Counted from the stretch's first letter, positions 19,677 to 28,957 are shown. The stretch is 64,000 bases of DNA from Rathayibacter oskolensis (GCF_900177245.1 NZ_FXBM01000001.1:868001-932000), one strand, 5' to 3'. Made by a program: numbers and translations. Notes: generated by a model from the sequence alone, not told the origin.

Positions 19677-19732
19677 AACCCCGGTCCGTCGAGGCGGCCT
19701 GCAGAAGCAGGCTCCCTCGATGGACCGGGGTT
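19677..19732 (+). terminator. Compound bidirectional terminator between rsrA and kgd
   Basis: An 18-bp stem with one G-T pair (19677-19694 with 19715-19732) surrounds a second perfect 6-bp hairpin (19697-19702 with 19707-19712, AGAA loop). It sits between convergent genes. Confidence 0.8.
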
Positions 19733-19748
19733 CCGTCGTCTCCGGAGG

Positions 19749-22700
19749 TCAGCGGGTGAGCGCCCGCGACAGCAGGTCGGCCTGCTCGGAGGCGTGGCGC
19801 TTGGCCGAGCCCGCCGCGGGCGAGGCGGCTGCGGGCCGCGACACCACCCGGATCGGGCGGCCCAGCTGCGGCGCGACCTCGAGTGCGATGAACGGCCACG
19901 CGCCCTGGTTCTCGGGCTCGTCCTGCACCCAGACGAACTCCGCATCGGGGTAGCGCTCCGCGATGCCGCGCAGCTCGTCGAGCGGAGCCGGGTAGTACTG
20001 CTCCATCCGCACGAGGGCGATCGCCTCGTCGGGCTTCTTCTCGAGCTCGGCCTTCAGGTCGTAGTGCACCTTGCCGGCGTGCAGCAGCACGCGCTTCACC
20101 GCCGAGGCGTCCTGGATGCGGGCGTCGTCGATCACGGGCTGGAAGCGGCCCGACGTGAAGTCCTCGACCGGACTCGAGGCCCCGCGCAGACGCAGCATCG
20201 CCTTCGGGGTGAAGACGACGAGCGGGCGGCGCGGCCGCGAGTACGCCTGTCGGCGCAGCAGGTGGAAGTACGACGCCGGAGTCGAGGGGCGCGCGACGGT
20301 CATGTTCCGCTCCGCGCACATCTGCAGGTAGCGCTCGATGCGGGCCGACGAGTGGTCGGGTCCCTGACCCTCGTAGCCGTGCGGGAGCAGGAGCACGAGC
20401 GAGGAGCGCTGGCCCCACTTTTGCTCGGCCGACGAGATGAACTCGTCGATGACGATCTGGGCGCCGTTCGCGAAGTCGCCGAACTGCGCCTCCCAGAGCA
20501 CCAGGGAGTCGGGCCGCTCGACCGAGTAGCCGTACTCGAACGCCAGGGCGGCGTACTCCGAGAGCAGCGAGTCGTAGATCCACAGCCTCGCCTGCTGCTC
20601 GGACAGGTTCATCAGCGGCAGCCACTCCTGGCCGTTGTCGCGGTCGTGCAGCACGGCGTGGCGCTGCACGAACGTGCCGCGGCGGGTGTCCTGGCCGACG
20701 AGGCGCACCGGGGTGTCCTCGAGCAGGAGCGACCCGAGCGCGAGGAGCTCGCCGAAGGCCCAGTCGATCGAGCCGGAGCGGCTCATCTCCTGCCGCTTCG
20801 TGAGCAGCTGCTGGAGCTTGGGGTGGACGGTGAAGCCCTCGGGCGGCGAGTTGAACGCGTCGCCGATGCGGGTGACGACCTCGGTCTTCACCCCGGTCAC
20901 CTCCGGCTCGCCGGGGTAGTCCTCGCCCTGCTGGGCGTCGGGCAGCTCGAGGTCGGCCACGGAGTCGCCGTCGGCGGTGATCACGGGGATCGCGCCGGTC
21001 TGCGCCGCGTGCGTCTCGGCGAACGCGCGCTCGAGGCGGTCCTGGAAGTCCTGGTGGGCGCGGTCGTACTCCTCCTCGGTGATGTCGCCGCGACCGACGA
21101 GCGCCTCGGTGTAGAGCTTGCGCACCGAGCGCTTGGCCTCGATCAGGCTGTACATCAGCGGCTGGGTCATCGAGGGGTCGTCGCCCTCGTTGTGCCCGCG
21201 TCGGCGGTAGCAGATCAGGTCGATGACCACGTCGCGCTGGAACCGCTGGCGGTACTCGAAGGCGAGCTGGCCGACGTGCACGACGGCCTCGGGGTCGTCG
21301 CCGTTCACGTGGAAGATCGGCGCCTGGATCGTCTTCGCGCCGTCGGTCGAGTAGATCGAGGTGCGCGCCTCGTGCGGCGGGGTCGTGAAGCCGACCTGGT
21401 TGTTGATGTTGATGTGGATGGTGCCGCCGGTGCGGTAGGCGCGCAGCTGCGACATCTGCAGGGTCTCGACGACCACGCCCTGGCCGGCCATCGCGGCGTC
21501 GCCGTGCACGAGGACCGGGAGGGTGGTGAACGTGCCGATGGGCTTGCGGTCCTGCTTCGCCCGGACGATGCCCTCGAGCACGCCGTTCACGGCCTCGAGG
21601 TGCGAGGGGTTCGCCGCGAGGTAGACGGGGATCTCCTCGCCGCCGGCACCGCGGAAAGTGCCCTCGGTGCCGAGGTGGTACTTCACGTCTCCGGAGCCCT
21701 GGACCGTCTTGGGGTCCTGAGTGCCCTCGAACTCGCGGAAGATCTGCCCGTAGGTCTTCCCCGCGATGTTGGTGAGGACGTTGAGACGGCCGCGGTGCGC
21801 CATGCCGATGGCGACCTCGTCGAGGCCGTCGTCGGCCGCTCCCTGGAGGACGGCGTCGAGGAGCGCGATCAGCGACTCCCCGCCCTCGAGCGAGAAGCGC
21901 TTCTGACCGACGTACTTGGTCTGCAGGAAGGTCTCGAACGCCTCCGCCTCGTTGAGCCGGCCGAGGATGCGCAGCTGCTCGTCGTGGCCGGGCTTCTCGT
22001 AGCCCCGCTCGAGCTTCTGCTGCATCCAGGCCCGCTGCTCCGGGTCCTGGATGTGCATGTACTCGACGCCGACGGTGCGGCAGTAGGAGTCGCGGAGGAT
22101 GCCGAGGATGTCGCGCAGCTTCAGCTGGCGCGCGCCGCCGAAGCCGTCGGTGACGAACTCGCGGTCGAGGTCCCAGAAGGTGAGGCCGTGGTTCTCGATC
22201 TCGAGGTCGGGGTGCGAGCGCTGCACGTACTCGAGCGGGTCGACGTCGGCCATGAGGTGGCCGCGGACGCGGAAGGAGTTGATGAGCTCCTGGACGCGGG
22301 AGGTCTTCGACACGCGCTCGGCGAGGTCGACGGCGATGTCGGTCGACCAGTGGATCGGGTCGTAGGGGATCCGCAGCGCCGCGAAGATGTCCTCGTAGAA
22401 CCCGCGCTTGCCGATGAGCAGCTCGTGCACGATCTTGAGGAACTCGCCCGAACCGGCGCCCTGGATGACGCGGTGGTCGTAGGTCGAGGTCAGCGTGATG
22501 GTCTTGCCGATGCCCAGCTCGACGAGGGTCTTCTCGGATGAGCCCTGGAACTCGGCGGGGTACTCGAGGGCGCCGGCGCCGATGATGCAGCCCTGGCCCT
22601 TCATCAGGCGCGGCACGGAGTGGACGGTGCCGATGCCTCCGGGGTTCGTCAGCGACAGGGTGGTGCCGGCGAAGTCGCCCGCGACCAGCTTGTTGGCGCG

Positions 22701-23570
22701 GGCGCGCTTGACCAGATCCTCGTAGGCCGAGAGGTAGGCGGTGAAGCTGAGCGTGTCGGCGCGCTTGATGCTCGGGACGAGCAGGGCACGGCTGCCGTCG
22801 GGCTTGGGCATGTCGATGGCGATGCCGAGTCCGACGTGCGCGGGCGCCACGACCGAGGGCTTGCCGTCGGGCTCGTCGTAGAAGACGTTCTGGCTCGGGA
22901 AGTCCTTGAGCGCGCGGATCAGCGCCCAGCCGATCAGGTGCGTGAACGACACCTTGCCGCCGCGGGTGCGGCGCAGGTGGTTGTTGATGACGATGCGGTT
23001 GTCGATCATCAGCTTCGCCGGGATCGTGCGGACGCTCGTCGCGGTCGGGACGGTGAGGCTCGCGTCCATGTTGGTGGCGAGGCTCTTGGCCATGCCGCGG
23101 AGCGGCGTGACCACGTCCTCCTCGGCCGGAGCCGTGTCGGCCTCGGCGGGCTTGCTCACCGGTGCGTCGGCCGGGATCGGCGCGGGCTTGGGCTGCTTCG
23201 ACGTCGTCTTCGACGCGGGAGCCCCGGCCGCGGGGGCGGTGACGGGATGGGTCACCGTCGCCCCTGCGCTGCTCGAGGTGCGCTCCGCCGTGGGCTTCTG
23301 CTCGGCGGCGGGCTTCTCGACCTTCTCGGCCTTCTCGGCCGCCGGGGGAGTCGCGGCGCCCTTGCCCGCCAGCTGCTGTCCGTAGCGCTCCAGGATCGGC
23401 CACCAGGACTCGTCCACGGAGGCCTTGTCGGCGCTGTACTGCTCGTACAGCTCCTCCACGAGCCACTCGTTGGCTCCGAAGTCCTCCGAGCCCTGGTCCG
23501 TACCCACACCGGTCAATTGGCTCGACACAGCCGATCGCCCACTCTCTCCGTTGATTCGCTCTGCGTTCAT
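19749..23570 (-). CDS. kgd: Multifunctional 2-oxoglutarate decarboxylase/dehydrogenase E1-E2 (Kgd/SucA)
   Basis: A start at ATG 23570 gives 1273 residues, typical of the fused actinobacterial enzyme. Domains in order: the E1 N-terminal helix (NEWLVEELYEQYSADKASVDESWW); an alanine/lysine/glutamate-rich linker; an E2-type succinyltransferase domain without a lipoyl domain (about 130-360, including STYDHRVIQGAGSGEFL); and the thiamine-diphosphate E1 part (GMAHRGRLNVLTNIAGKTYG, GDAAMAGQGVVVETLQMSQL, GGTIHININNQVGFTT). It decarboxylates 2-oxoglutarate and feeds the TCA cycle. In mycobacteria it is controlled by the FHA protein GarA. An inverted repeat (TCAGCGC/GCGCTGA, 23575-23601) lies directly before the start codon. 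An upstream in-frame ATG at 23621 is less likely. Confidence 0.96.
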   Translation of the reverse strand: MNAERINGESGRSAVSSQLTGVGTDQGSEDFGANEWLVEELYEQYSADKASVDESWWPILERYGQQLAGKGAATPPAAEKAEKVEKPAAEQKPTAERTSSSAGATVTHPVTAPAAGAPASKTTSKQPKPAPIPADAPVSKPAEADTAPAEEDVVTPLRGMAKSLATNMDASLTVPTATSVRTIPAKLMIDNRIVINNHLRRTRGGKVSFTHLIGWALIRALKDFPSQNVFYDEPDGKPSVVAPAHVGLGIAIDMPKPDGSRALLVPSIKRADTLSFTAYLSAYEDLVKRARANKLVAGDFAGTTLSLTNPGGIGTVHSVPRLMKGQGCIIGAGALEYPAEFQGSSEKTLVELGIGKTITLTSTYDHRVIQGAGSGEFLKIVHELLIGKRGFYEDIFAALRIPYDPIHWSTDIAVDLAERVSKTSRVQELINSFRVRGHLMADVDPLEYVQRSHPDLEIENHGLTFWDLDREFVTDGFGGARQLKLRDILGILRDSYCRTVGVEYMHIQDPEQRAWMQQKLERGYEKPGHDEQLRILGRLNEAEAFETFLQTKYVGQKRFSLEGGESLIALLDAVLQGAADDGLDEVAIGMAHRGRLNVLTNIAGKTYGQIFREFEGTQDPKTVQGSGDVKYHLGTEGTFRGAGGEEIPVYLAANPSHLEAVNGVLEGIVRAKQDRKPIGTFTTLPVLVHGDAAMAGQGVVVETLQMSQLRAYRTGGTIHININNQVGFTTPPHEARTSIYSTDGAKTIQAPIFHVNGDDPEAVVHVGQLAFEYRQRFQRDVVIDLICYRRRGHNEGDDPSMTQPLMYSLIEAKRSVRKLYTEALVGRGDITEEEYDRAHQDFQDRLERAFAETHAAQTGAIPVITADGDSVADLELPDAQQGEDYPGEPEVTGVKTEVVTRIGDAFNSPPEGFTVHPKLQQLLTKRQEMSRSGSIDWAFGELLALGSLLLEDTPVRLVGQDTRRGTFVQRHAVLHDRDNGQEWLPLMNLSEQQARLWIYDSLLSEYAALAFEYGYSVERPDSLVLWEAQFGDFANGAQIVIDEFISSAEQKWGQRSSLVLLLPHGYEGQGPDHSSARIERYLQMCAERNMTVARPSTPASYFHLLRRQAYSRPRRPLVVFTPKAMLRLRGASSPVEDFTSGRFQPVIDDARIQDASAVKRVLLHAGKVHYDLKAELEKKPDEAIALVRMEQYYPAPLDELRGIAERYPDAEFVWVQDEPENQGAWPFIALEVAPQLGRPIRVVSRPAAASPAAGSAKRHASEQADLLSRALTR

Positions 23571-23754
23571 GTGCTCAGCGCCGATCAGTGTTCTGCGCTG
23601 ATTCGGACGGGCCCGCCGCATCCCTCGACGCCTGGATCCCGGCGGAGAGGAGGTCGTCCTCGTCCACCTGGACCGGCCTCGTCGCCTGGTCCCGTCCCGG
23701 TCGTCAAGCCTAGCCCCGATCCCGGTCGCGACGCCCCCCGCGCGCGGGTCGGGG

Positions 23755-23760
23755 TAGCGT
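23755..23760 (+). promoter_or_regulatory. -10 element (TAGCGT) for leaderless guaB1
   Basis: TAGCGT ends 7 nt before the guaB1 ATG, with no Shine-Dalgarno between. This is leaderless geometry. Confidence 0.55.
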
Positions 23761-23767
23761 CTCAGGC

Positions 23768-25207
23768 ATGCGCTTCTACGGCGGATCGCCCTCGGGCGAC
23801 CTCACCTACTCCGACGTCTTCCTGGTCCCCGGCAGGTCCTCGGTGACCAGCAGGCTCGACGTGTCGCTGGCCCCCGGAGACGGGACCGGCGCGACGATCC
23901 CGATCGTCTCGTCGAACATGAACTCGGTGACCGGCCAGCGCCTGGCCGCGACACTCGCCCGGCGCGGCGGCCTCGGCGTCCTCCCGCAGGACATGCCGCT
24001 GCAGGCGCTCGACGCGGCGATCCGCTGGGTGAAGGACCAGCCGGTCGCCTTCTCGGGTGCGCTGACGGCGCCTCCGGAGACGACGGTCGAGCAGGCCCTC
24101 GCGATCCTGCCCGCGGTCGCGGGCCACGGCTTCGTGATCCAGCAGGCCGACGGCTCGATCCTCGGCTGCGTGCCGGCGTCGCGTCTCGCGACCGCCCTCC
24201 CGGATGCGCAGCTCGGCGACCTGGTGCACGGTGCGGCGCCGGCGATCGACGCCGACGACGTGCCGACCGCGCGCGCGGCCTTCGACCTGATGGTCGCGGC
24301 CGACCTCGACTTCGCCCCCGTGCTCCACCACGGCGCCCTGGTCGGCACCCTCTCGCGCACCGGCGCGCTCCGCTCCACCCTCTACGACCCCGCGCTCGAC
24401 GCCGGCGGGCGCCTCAGGGTCGCCGCCGCCGTGGGCATCAACGGCGACGTCGCGGCCAAGGCCCGGGCGCTCGTCGGCGCGGGAGTCGACGTCCTCGTCC
24501 TCGACACGGCTCACGGCCACCAGGAGGGGATGCTGCGGGCGCTGCGCACCGTCTCGGCACTGAAGCTCGGCGTGCCGATCGCCGCGGGCAACGTGGTGAC
24601 GGCCGAGGCCGTCGGCGACCTCGTCGACGCGGGTGCCGACATCCTGAAGGTCGGAGTGGGACCGGGCGCGATGTGCACGACCCGGATGATGACGGCCGTC
24701 GGGCGGCCGCAGTTCTCGGCGGTCCTCGAGACGGCCGATCGCGCCCGCGAGCTCGGCGCGCACGTCTGGGCCGACGGCGGGGTGCGCTACCCGCGCGACG
24801 TGGCGCTGGCGCTCGCCGCGGGCGCATCCTCCGTCATGATCGGCTCCTGGTTCGCCGGGACCATCGAGGCTCCCGGCGAGCTGCGCAGCGACGCGGCCGG
24901 CCGGGTCTACAAGGAGAGCTGGGGGATGGCCTCCGCGAAGGCGGTGCAGGAGCGGTTCGACCGGCTCGACGCCTACGAGCTCGCCCGCAAGCGCCTCTTC
25001 GCCGAGGGGATCTCGTCGTCGACCATCTACCTCGACCCGCTGCGTCCCTCGCTCGAGGACCTGCTCGACATGATCACCTCGGGTGTCCGCTCGTCGTTCA
25101 CCTACGCCGGTGCCCGCAGCGTCGCCGACTTCCACGAGCGGGCCCTCGTCGGTCTGCAGTCGGCGGCGGGCTACGAGGAGGGGAAGGCGCTGCCGGTCAG
25201 CTGGTGA
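23768..25207 (+). CDS. guaB1: GuaB1-family GMP reductase (IMP dehydrogenase-related, with CBS domains)
   Basis: The protein is 479 residues with the IMPDH/GMPR barrel interrupted at about 95-215 by a pair of CBS domains (ETTVEQALAILPAVAGHGFVIQ, DVPTARAAFDLMVAADLDFAPVL). The catalytic cysteine is C303 in GVGPGAMCTTRMMTAVGRP, and the substrate loop is AHVWADGGVRYPRDVALALAAGASSVMIG. The MRFYGGSPSGDLTYSDVFLVPGRS start is characteristic of the actinobacterial GuaB1 group. Mycobacterial GuaB1 has been shown to be a GMP reductase, returning GMP to IMP, and not an IMP dehydrogenase. It is divergent from kgd and stands alone. Confidence 0.9.
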   Translation: MRFYGGSPSGDLTYSDVFLVPGRSSVTSRLDVSLAPGDGTGATIPIVSSNMNSVTGQRLAATLARRGGLGVLPQDMPLQALDAAIRWVKDQPVAFSGALTAPPETTVEQALAILPAVAGHGFVIQQADGSILGCVPASRLATALPDAQLGDLVHGAAPAIDADDVPTARAAFDLMVAADLDFAPVLHHGALVGTLSRTGALRSTLYDPALDAGGRLRVAAAVGINGDVAAKARALVGAGVDVLVLDTAHGHQEGMLRALRTVSALKLGVPIAAGNVVTAEAVGDLVDAGADILKVGVGPGAMCTTRMMTAVGRPQFSAVLETADRARELGAHVWADGGVRYPRDVALALAAGASSVMIGSWFAGTIEAPGELRSDAAGRVYKESWGMASAKAVQERFDRLDAYELARKRLFAEGISSSTIYLDPLRPSLEDLLDMITSGVRSSFTYAGARSVADFHERALVGLQSAAGYEEGKALPVSW

Positions 25208-25257
25208 CCCGGTCCCGCCCGCCGAGCCCCCGGTCCGCCCACCACCGCCCCGTCTGC

Positions 25258-25263
25258 TAGAAC
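25258..25263 (+). promoter_or_regulatory. -10 element (TAGAAC) for leaderless corA
   Basis: TAGAAC ends 7 nt before the corA ATG. The final base departs from TANNNT, but the spacing is right and no Shine-Dalgarno is present. Confidence 0.4.
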
Positions 25264-25270
25264 CGAGCGC

Positions 25271-26290
25271 ATGACCATCGTCGACAACGCCGTGTACGTC
25301 GGCGGCCACCGCATCCGCAACCCCGCTTCGCTCGAGGACACCTTCGAGCTGATGCGCGAGGAGCACGGGATGGCGTGGATCGGGCTCTACCGCCCGAGCC
25401 GCGAGGAGGTGCAGGCGGTCGCCGAGGAGTTCGGGCTGCATCCGCTCGCGGTCGAGGACGCGCTCAGCGGCCACCAGCGGGCGAAGCTCGAGCGCTACGA
25501 CGACGGGATCTTCGTCGTCCTCCGCCCGGCGCGCTACGTCGACTCCGCCGAGACGGTCGTGTTCGGCGAGCTGCACGTCTTCGTCGGTCCCGACTTCGTG
25601 GTCACGATCCGGCACGCGGACTCGCCCGACCTGGCTCGGGTCAGGCGGCGCCTGGAGGAGGATCCGGCGCTGCTGGCGCGCGGACCGGAGGCGGTCCTCT
25701 ACGCCATCCTCGACCAGGTCGTCGACGAGTACGCGCCGGTCGTCCAGGGAGTGCAGGGCGACGTGGACGAGATCGAGGACCAGCTCTTCGGCACCGATTC
25801 CGACGACGGGCTCTCGGAGCGCATCTACCGCCTCTCTCGCGAGGTCATCCACTTCCAGCGCTCGGTGCAGCCCCTGACGGCCCTGCTGCACCTGCTGGCC
25901 GACGACTCGACCACGCCGACAGGGGCGAGGGCGACTCCCGAGCACGTCGAGCTGCACCGCTCGCTGCGCGACGTCCTCGACCACACCATCCGCGTGACGG
26001 AGGCGGTCGACGCGCTGCGGGCGATCCTCGACAAGGCCCTCACTGTGCACTCGACGCTGGTCTCGCGGCGCCAGACCGAGACCGGGCTCGCTCAGAACGA
26101 CGTCGTCCGCAAGATCTCGTCGTGGGCCGCCATCCTCTTCGCGCCGACCCTCGTGGCCGGGATCTACGGCATGAACTTCGACGAGATGCCCGAGCTGCAC
26201 TGGCGGCTCGGCTACCCGTGGGCGATCGGCTTGATGCTCGTGTTCGGCTTCGCGCTCTACGCCGTGTTCAAGCGCAAGAAATGGCTCTGA
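25271..26290 (+). CDS. corA: CorA-family magnesium/cobalt channel
   Basis: This 339-residue protein has a large cytoplasmic alpha/beta and helical domain (about 1-280) and two C-terminal membrane helices (about 285-330). The pore signature GMN is present in AGIYGMNFDEMPE between the helices, and the protein ends in the basic KRKKWL. CorA forms homopentameric channels for Mg2+, Co2+ and related ions. Two CNNM-type divalent-cation genes follow directly, so the three look like a cation-homeostasis cluster, although a separate promoter lies before the next gene. Confidence 0.93.
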   Translation: MTIVDNAVYVGGHRIRNPASLEDTFELMREEHGMAWIGLYRPSREEVQAVAEEFGLHPLAVEDALSGHQRAKLERYDDGIFVVLRPARYVDSAETVVFGELHVFVGPDFVVTIRHADSPDLARVRRRLEEDPALLARGPEAVLYAILDQVVDEYAPVVQGVQGDVDEIEDQLFGTDSDDGLSERIYRLSREVIHFQRSVQPLTALLHLLADDSTTPTGARATPEHVELHRSLRDVLDHTIRVTEAVDALRAILDKALTVHSTLVSRRQTETGLAQNDVVRKISSWAAILFAPTLVAGIYGMNFDEMPELHWRLGYPWAIGLMLVFGFALYAVFKRKKWL

Positions 26291-26331
26291 TCGGGCGCCG
26301 ACCGACGGCTGTGGTGCAGGTCGCGGCCGGG

Positions 26332-26337
26332 TAGACT
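26332..26337 (+). promoter_or_regulatory. -10 element (TAGACT) for the CNNM gene pair
   Basis: TAGACT lies 10 nt before an ATG at 26348, the start of a short ORF, and about 90 nt before the first CNNM gene start. Transcription would start near 26344. Confidence 0.45.
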
Positions 26338-26347
26338 CGACGCCACA

Positions 26348-26446
26348 ATGGACGACCCCCCTTCTGCCCATCCGCGCTCGGACCGGCTCGTCCGGCACTC
26401 CTCGAACTCCCGCACCGTGACCGGGGGTGACCTCCGTGGGCACTGA
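26348..26446 (+). CDS. Possible 32-codon leader ORF (begins MDDPPS) overlapping the CNNM gene
   Basis: The ATG at 26348 would be within a few nucleotides of the predicted mRNA 5' end. The 32-residue peptide starts MDDPPSAHPRSDRL, rich in Asp and Pro, and ends at a TGA (26444-26446) inside the start of the CNNM reading frame, overlapping it by about 10-20 nt. Acidic/proline-rich leader peptides sense magnesium upstream of enterobacterial Mg2+ transporter genes. By analogy this could regulate the downstream cation gene. The coding character is plausible, but the length is small enough for chance. Confidence 0.35.
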   Translation: MDDPPSAHPRSDRLVRHSSNSRTVTGGDLRGH

Positions 26447-27812
26447 GTGGCTCCTCCTCGGTGTCGGCCTGCTGCTGACGCTCGGCACCGGCGTGTTCGT
26501 CGCCAGCGAGTTCGCCCTGGTCAACCTCGACCGCGCCGACCTCGAAGCCCGTCGCGACCGCGGCGAGACGCGCCTGGGCATGACCATCGCGGCCCTCAAG
26601 GTGACCTCGACGCACCTCTCGAGCGCGCAGCTCGGGATCACCCTCACCACGCTGCTGACCGGCTACACGATGGAGCCGGCGCTGTCGACGCTCCTCGAGC
26701 AGCCGTTCAGCGGACTCGGGCTCCCCGAGGACGTGCTCTCGGGGGTCATGACGGTCGTCGCGATCATCATCGCGACCCTCCTGTCGATGATCCTCGGCGA
26801 GCTCGTGCCCAAGAACTTCGCGCTGGCGCTGCCGCGGGCGACGGCGAAGCTCGTCGTGCCGCTGCAGACCGCGTTCACCACCGTGTTCCGGCCGGCCGTC
26901 GCCCTCCTCAACGGCAGCGCCAACGCGCTCCTGCGCCTGGTCGGCATCGAGCCGAAGGAGGAGCTCTCGGGCGCCCGCAGCGCCGAGGAGCTCTCGAGCC
27001 TCGTCCGCCACTCCGCGAGCGCCGGCCTGCTCGAAGAGGACACCGCCGATCTGCTCGGGCGCACCCTCCGCTTCTCCGCGCTGTCCGCCGGAGACGTGAT
27101 GACTCCGCGACTGCGCGTCTCGACCCTGGAGCGCGCGAGCACCGCGCAGGACGTCCTCGATCTCGCGCGCACCACCGGGCTCTCGCGGTTCCCGATCACG
27201 GACGACGACATCGACGACATCGTCGGAGTCGTGCACGTCAAGCAGGCCGTCGCCGTCCCGCGCGGCAAGCGCTCGGAGGTTCCCGTCACCGCTCTGCGCT
27301 CGGAGCCCCTCCGGGTCCCCGAGACGATGAAGCTCGACGTGCTCCTCACCGAGCTCCGCGGCCGGGGCTTCCAGCTGGCCGTCGTCGTCGACGAGTACGG
27401 CGGCACGGCCGGTGTCGCCACGCTCGAGGACCTCGTGGAGGAGCTCGTGGGCGAGGTGGCCGACGAGCACGACCGCTCCCGCGCCGACGTCGTGAAGCTG
27501 CCGGGGTCGACGACCTTCCCCGGGATGCTCCGACCCGACGAGGTCCGCGACCGCGCGGGCGTGCACATCCCCGAGGAGGGCCCCTATGAGACGGTCGCCG
27601 GCTTCGTGATGAGCGAGCTCGGCCGCCTGCCGGCGGTCGGCGACGAGGTCGTCGTGGACGGCGGCTCCCTCCGGGTCGAACGCCTCGACGGGAGGCGGAT
27701 CGACCGGATCCGCTACACGCCCGACCCCGAGGCCGGCCCCGACGAGATACCCGACCCCCTGGCCGACGTCGGCCGCCCGCACCGAGCACGCAAGGAGGCC
27801 GGCGATGAGTGA
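26427..27812 (+). CDS. CNNM/CorC-family (hemolysin-type) divalent cation membrane protein 1
   Basis: The protein is 461 residues from GTG 26427; a GTG at 26436 is also possible. The DUF21 membrane domain (about 1-190) has a first helix LLLGVGLLLTLGTGVFVASEFALVNL and the conserved STHLSSAQLGITLTTLLTGY and GELVPKNFALALP. Two CBS domains follow (about 220-345), then a CorC_HlyC C-terminal domain (about 360-430, including GMLRPDEVRDRAGVHIPEEGPYETVAGFVMSELGRLP). Such proteins are linked to Mg2+ or Co2+ efflux and resistance; the old hemolysin label is not a function claim. It overlaps the second copy by 8 nt. Confidence 0.9.
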   Translation: MTSVGTEWLLLGVGLLLTLGTGVFVASEFALVNLDRADLEARRDRGETRLGMTIAALKVTSTHLSSAQLGITLTTLLTGYTMEPALSTLLEQPFSGLGLPEDVLSGVMTVVAIIIATLLSMILGELVPKNFALALPRATAKLVVPLQTAFTTVFRPAVALLNGSANALLRLVGIEPKEELSGARSAEELSSLVRHSASAGLLEEDTADLLGRTLRFSALSAGDVMTPRLRVSTLERASTAQDVLDLARTTGLSRFPITDDDIDDIVGVVHVKQAVAVPRGKRSEVPVTALRSEPLRVPETMKLDVLLTELRGRGFQLAVVVDEYGGTAGVATLEDLVEELVGEVADEHDRSRADVVKLPGSTTFPGMLRPDEVRDRAGVHIPEEGPYETVAGFVMSELGRLPAVGDEVVVDGGSLRVERLDGRRIDRIRYTPDPEAGPDEIPDPLADVGRPHRARKEAGDE

Positions 27813-28851
27813 CTGGGCCGGAATCGCCTGGCTCGTGGTGCTGCTCGCCGCGAACGCCTTCTTCGTCGGCGCCGAGTTCGCGGTCATCTCCGCGCGCCGC
27901 TCCCAGATCGAGCCCCTCGCCGAGAGCGGTCGCCGCAGCGCGATCACCGCGCTCGCCGCCATGGAGCACGCGACCCTGATGCTGGCCACGACCCAGCTCG
28001 GCATCACCGTCTGCTCGCTGCTGATCCTCAACGTGAGCGAGCCGGCGATCCACCACCTGCTCGAGGTGCCGCTGCACGCCGTCGGGATCCCGGACGAGCT
28101 CTCGGGCACCGTCGCCTTCGTCATCACGCTGCTGATCGTCTCGTTCCTGCACGTGGTGCTGGGCGAGATGGTCCCCAAGAACATCTCGTTCTCGATGCCG
28201 GACCGCGCCGTGCTCCTGCTCGCGCCGCCGCTCGTCGCGATCGCCCGCGTGCTGCGGCCGATCATCGTGGCGCTCAACGCGATCTCGAACGCGGTGCTCC
28301 GCCTGTTCCGCGTCGAGCCGAAGGACGAGGCGAACAGCACCTTCACCCTCGAGGAGGTGCAGACGATCGTCGACCAGTCCACCCGCGAGGGCACCCTCCG
28401 CGACTCGACGGGCACCCTCCTCGCGGCGTTCGAGTTCACCGAGAAGAAGGTGCACGACGTGGCGCTGCCGCTCGACGGCATCGTCAGCCTCCCGGCCGGA
28501 GCGACGCCCGCCGACGTCGAACGCGCCGTCGCGAAGCACGGCTTCTCGCGCTACGTCGTCCTCGGCGACGACGGGCAGCCCGACGGGTACATCCACCTCA
28601 AGGACGTCCTCGACCTCGACGGCGACACCGAGGGTGCGAAGTTCCGCCTGCCGATCCCGACCAAGCGGATCCGTCAGCTCGCCTCGATCTTCGAGGCGAC
28701 CGACCTCGAGGACGCGCTCGCGATCATGCGCCGCACCGGCGCCCACCTCGCCCGCGCCTTCGACGAGAAGGGGGAGGCCACCGGAGTGCTGTTCCTGGAG
28801 GACATCATCGAGGAGCTCGTAGGCGAAGTCGACGACGCCACCCGCCGCTGA
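27805..28851 (+). CDS. CNNM-family divalent cation membrane protein 2 (no CorC_HlyC domain)
   Basis: This 348-residue paralogue overlaps the first by 8 nt. It has the same DUF21 membrane domain (WLVVLLAANAFFVGAEFAVIS, TTQLGITVCSLLILNVSEPAI, GEMVPKNISFSMPDR) and a CBS pair (about 210-345). It stops just after LEDIIEELVGEVDDATRR, so it lacks the CorC_HlyC domain of its neighbour. Unequal adjacent pairs of this kind are common in actinobacteria, and the two may form a hetero-oligomer; that is inference. A very large hairpin follows the stop codon. Confidence 0.88.
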   Translation: MSDWAGIAWLVVLLAANAFFVGAEFAVISARRSQIEPLAESGRRSAITALAAMEHATLMLATTQLGITVCSLLILNVSEPAIHHLLEVPLHAVGIPDELSGTVAFVITLLIVSFLHVVLGEMVPKNISFSMPDRAVLLLAPPLVAIARVLRPIIVALNAISNAVLRLFRVEPKDEANSTFTLEEVQTIVDQSTREGTLRDSTGTLLAAFEFTEKKVHDVALPLDGIVSLPAGATPADVERAVAKHGFSRYVVLGDDGQPDGYIHLKDVLDLDGDTEGAKFRLPIPTKRIRQLASIFEATDLEDALAIMRRTGAHLARAFDEKGEATGVLFLEDIIEELVGEVDDATRR

Positions 28852-28853
28852 GC

Positions 28854-28957
28854 GGCGCGGGCCGCGGAGGGGCCGTCTGCGGCGTTGTCCTCGGTCGCGA
28901 TACCGCCGGTATCGCTCCCTCGTCCGCCTTGCAGCCGACCCCTCCGCGGCCCGCGCC
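28854..28957 (+). terminator. Very long hairpin after the CNNM pair
   Basis: A 22-bp GC-rich stem with one mismatch (28854-28875 with 28936-28957) encloses a second perfect 8-bp hairpin GCGATACC/GGTATCGC (28897-28904 with 28908-28915). It starts 2 nt after the CNNM stop and faces the convergent GH42 gene. It can act as a terminator in both directions. A further palindrome (GCTGCTCGAGCAGC, 29038-29051) lies just after the GH42 stop. The rest of 28958-29059 shows no gene. Confidence 0.65.
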
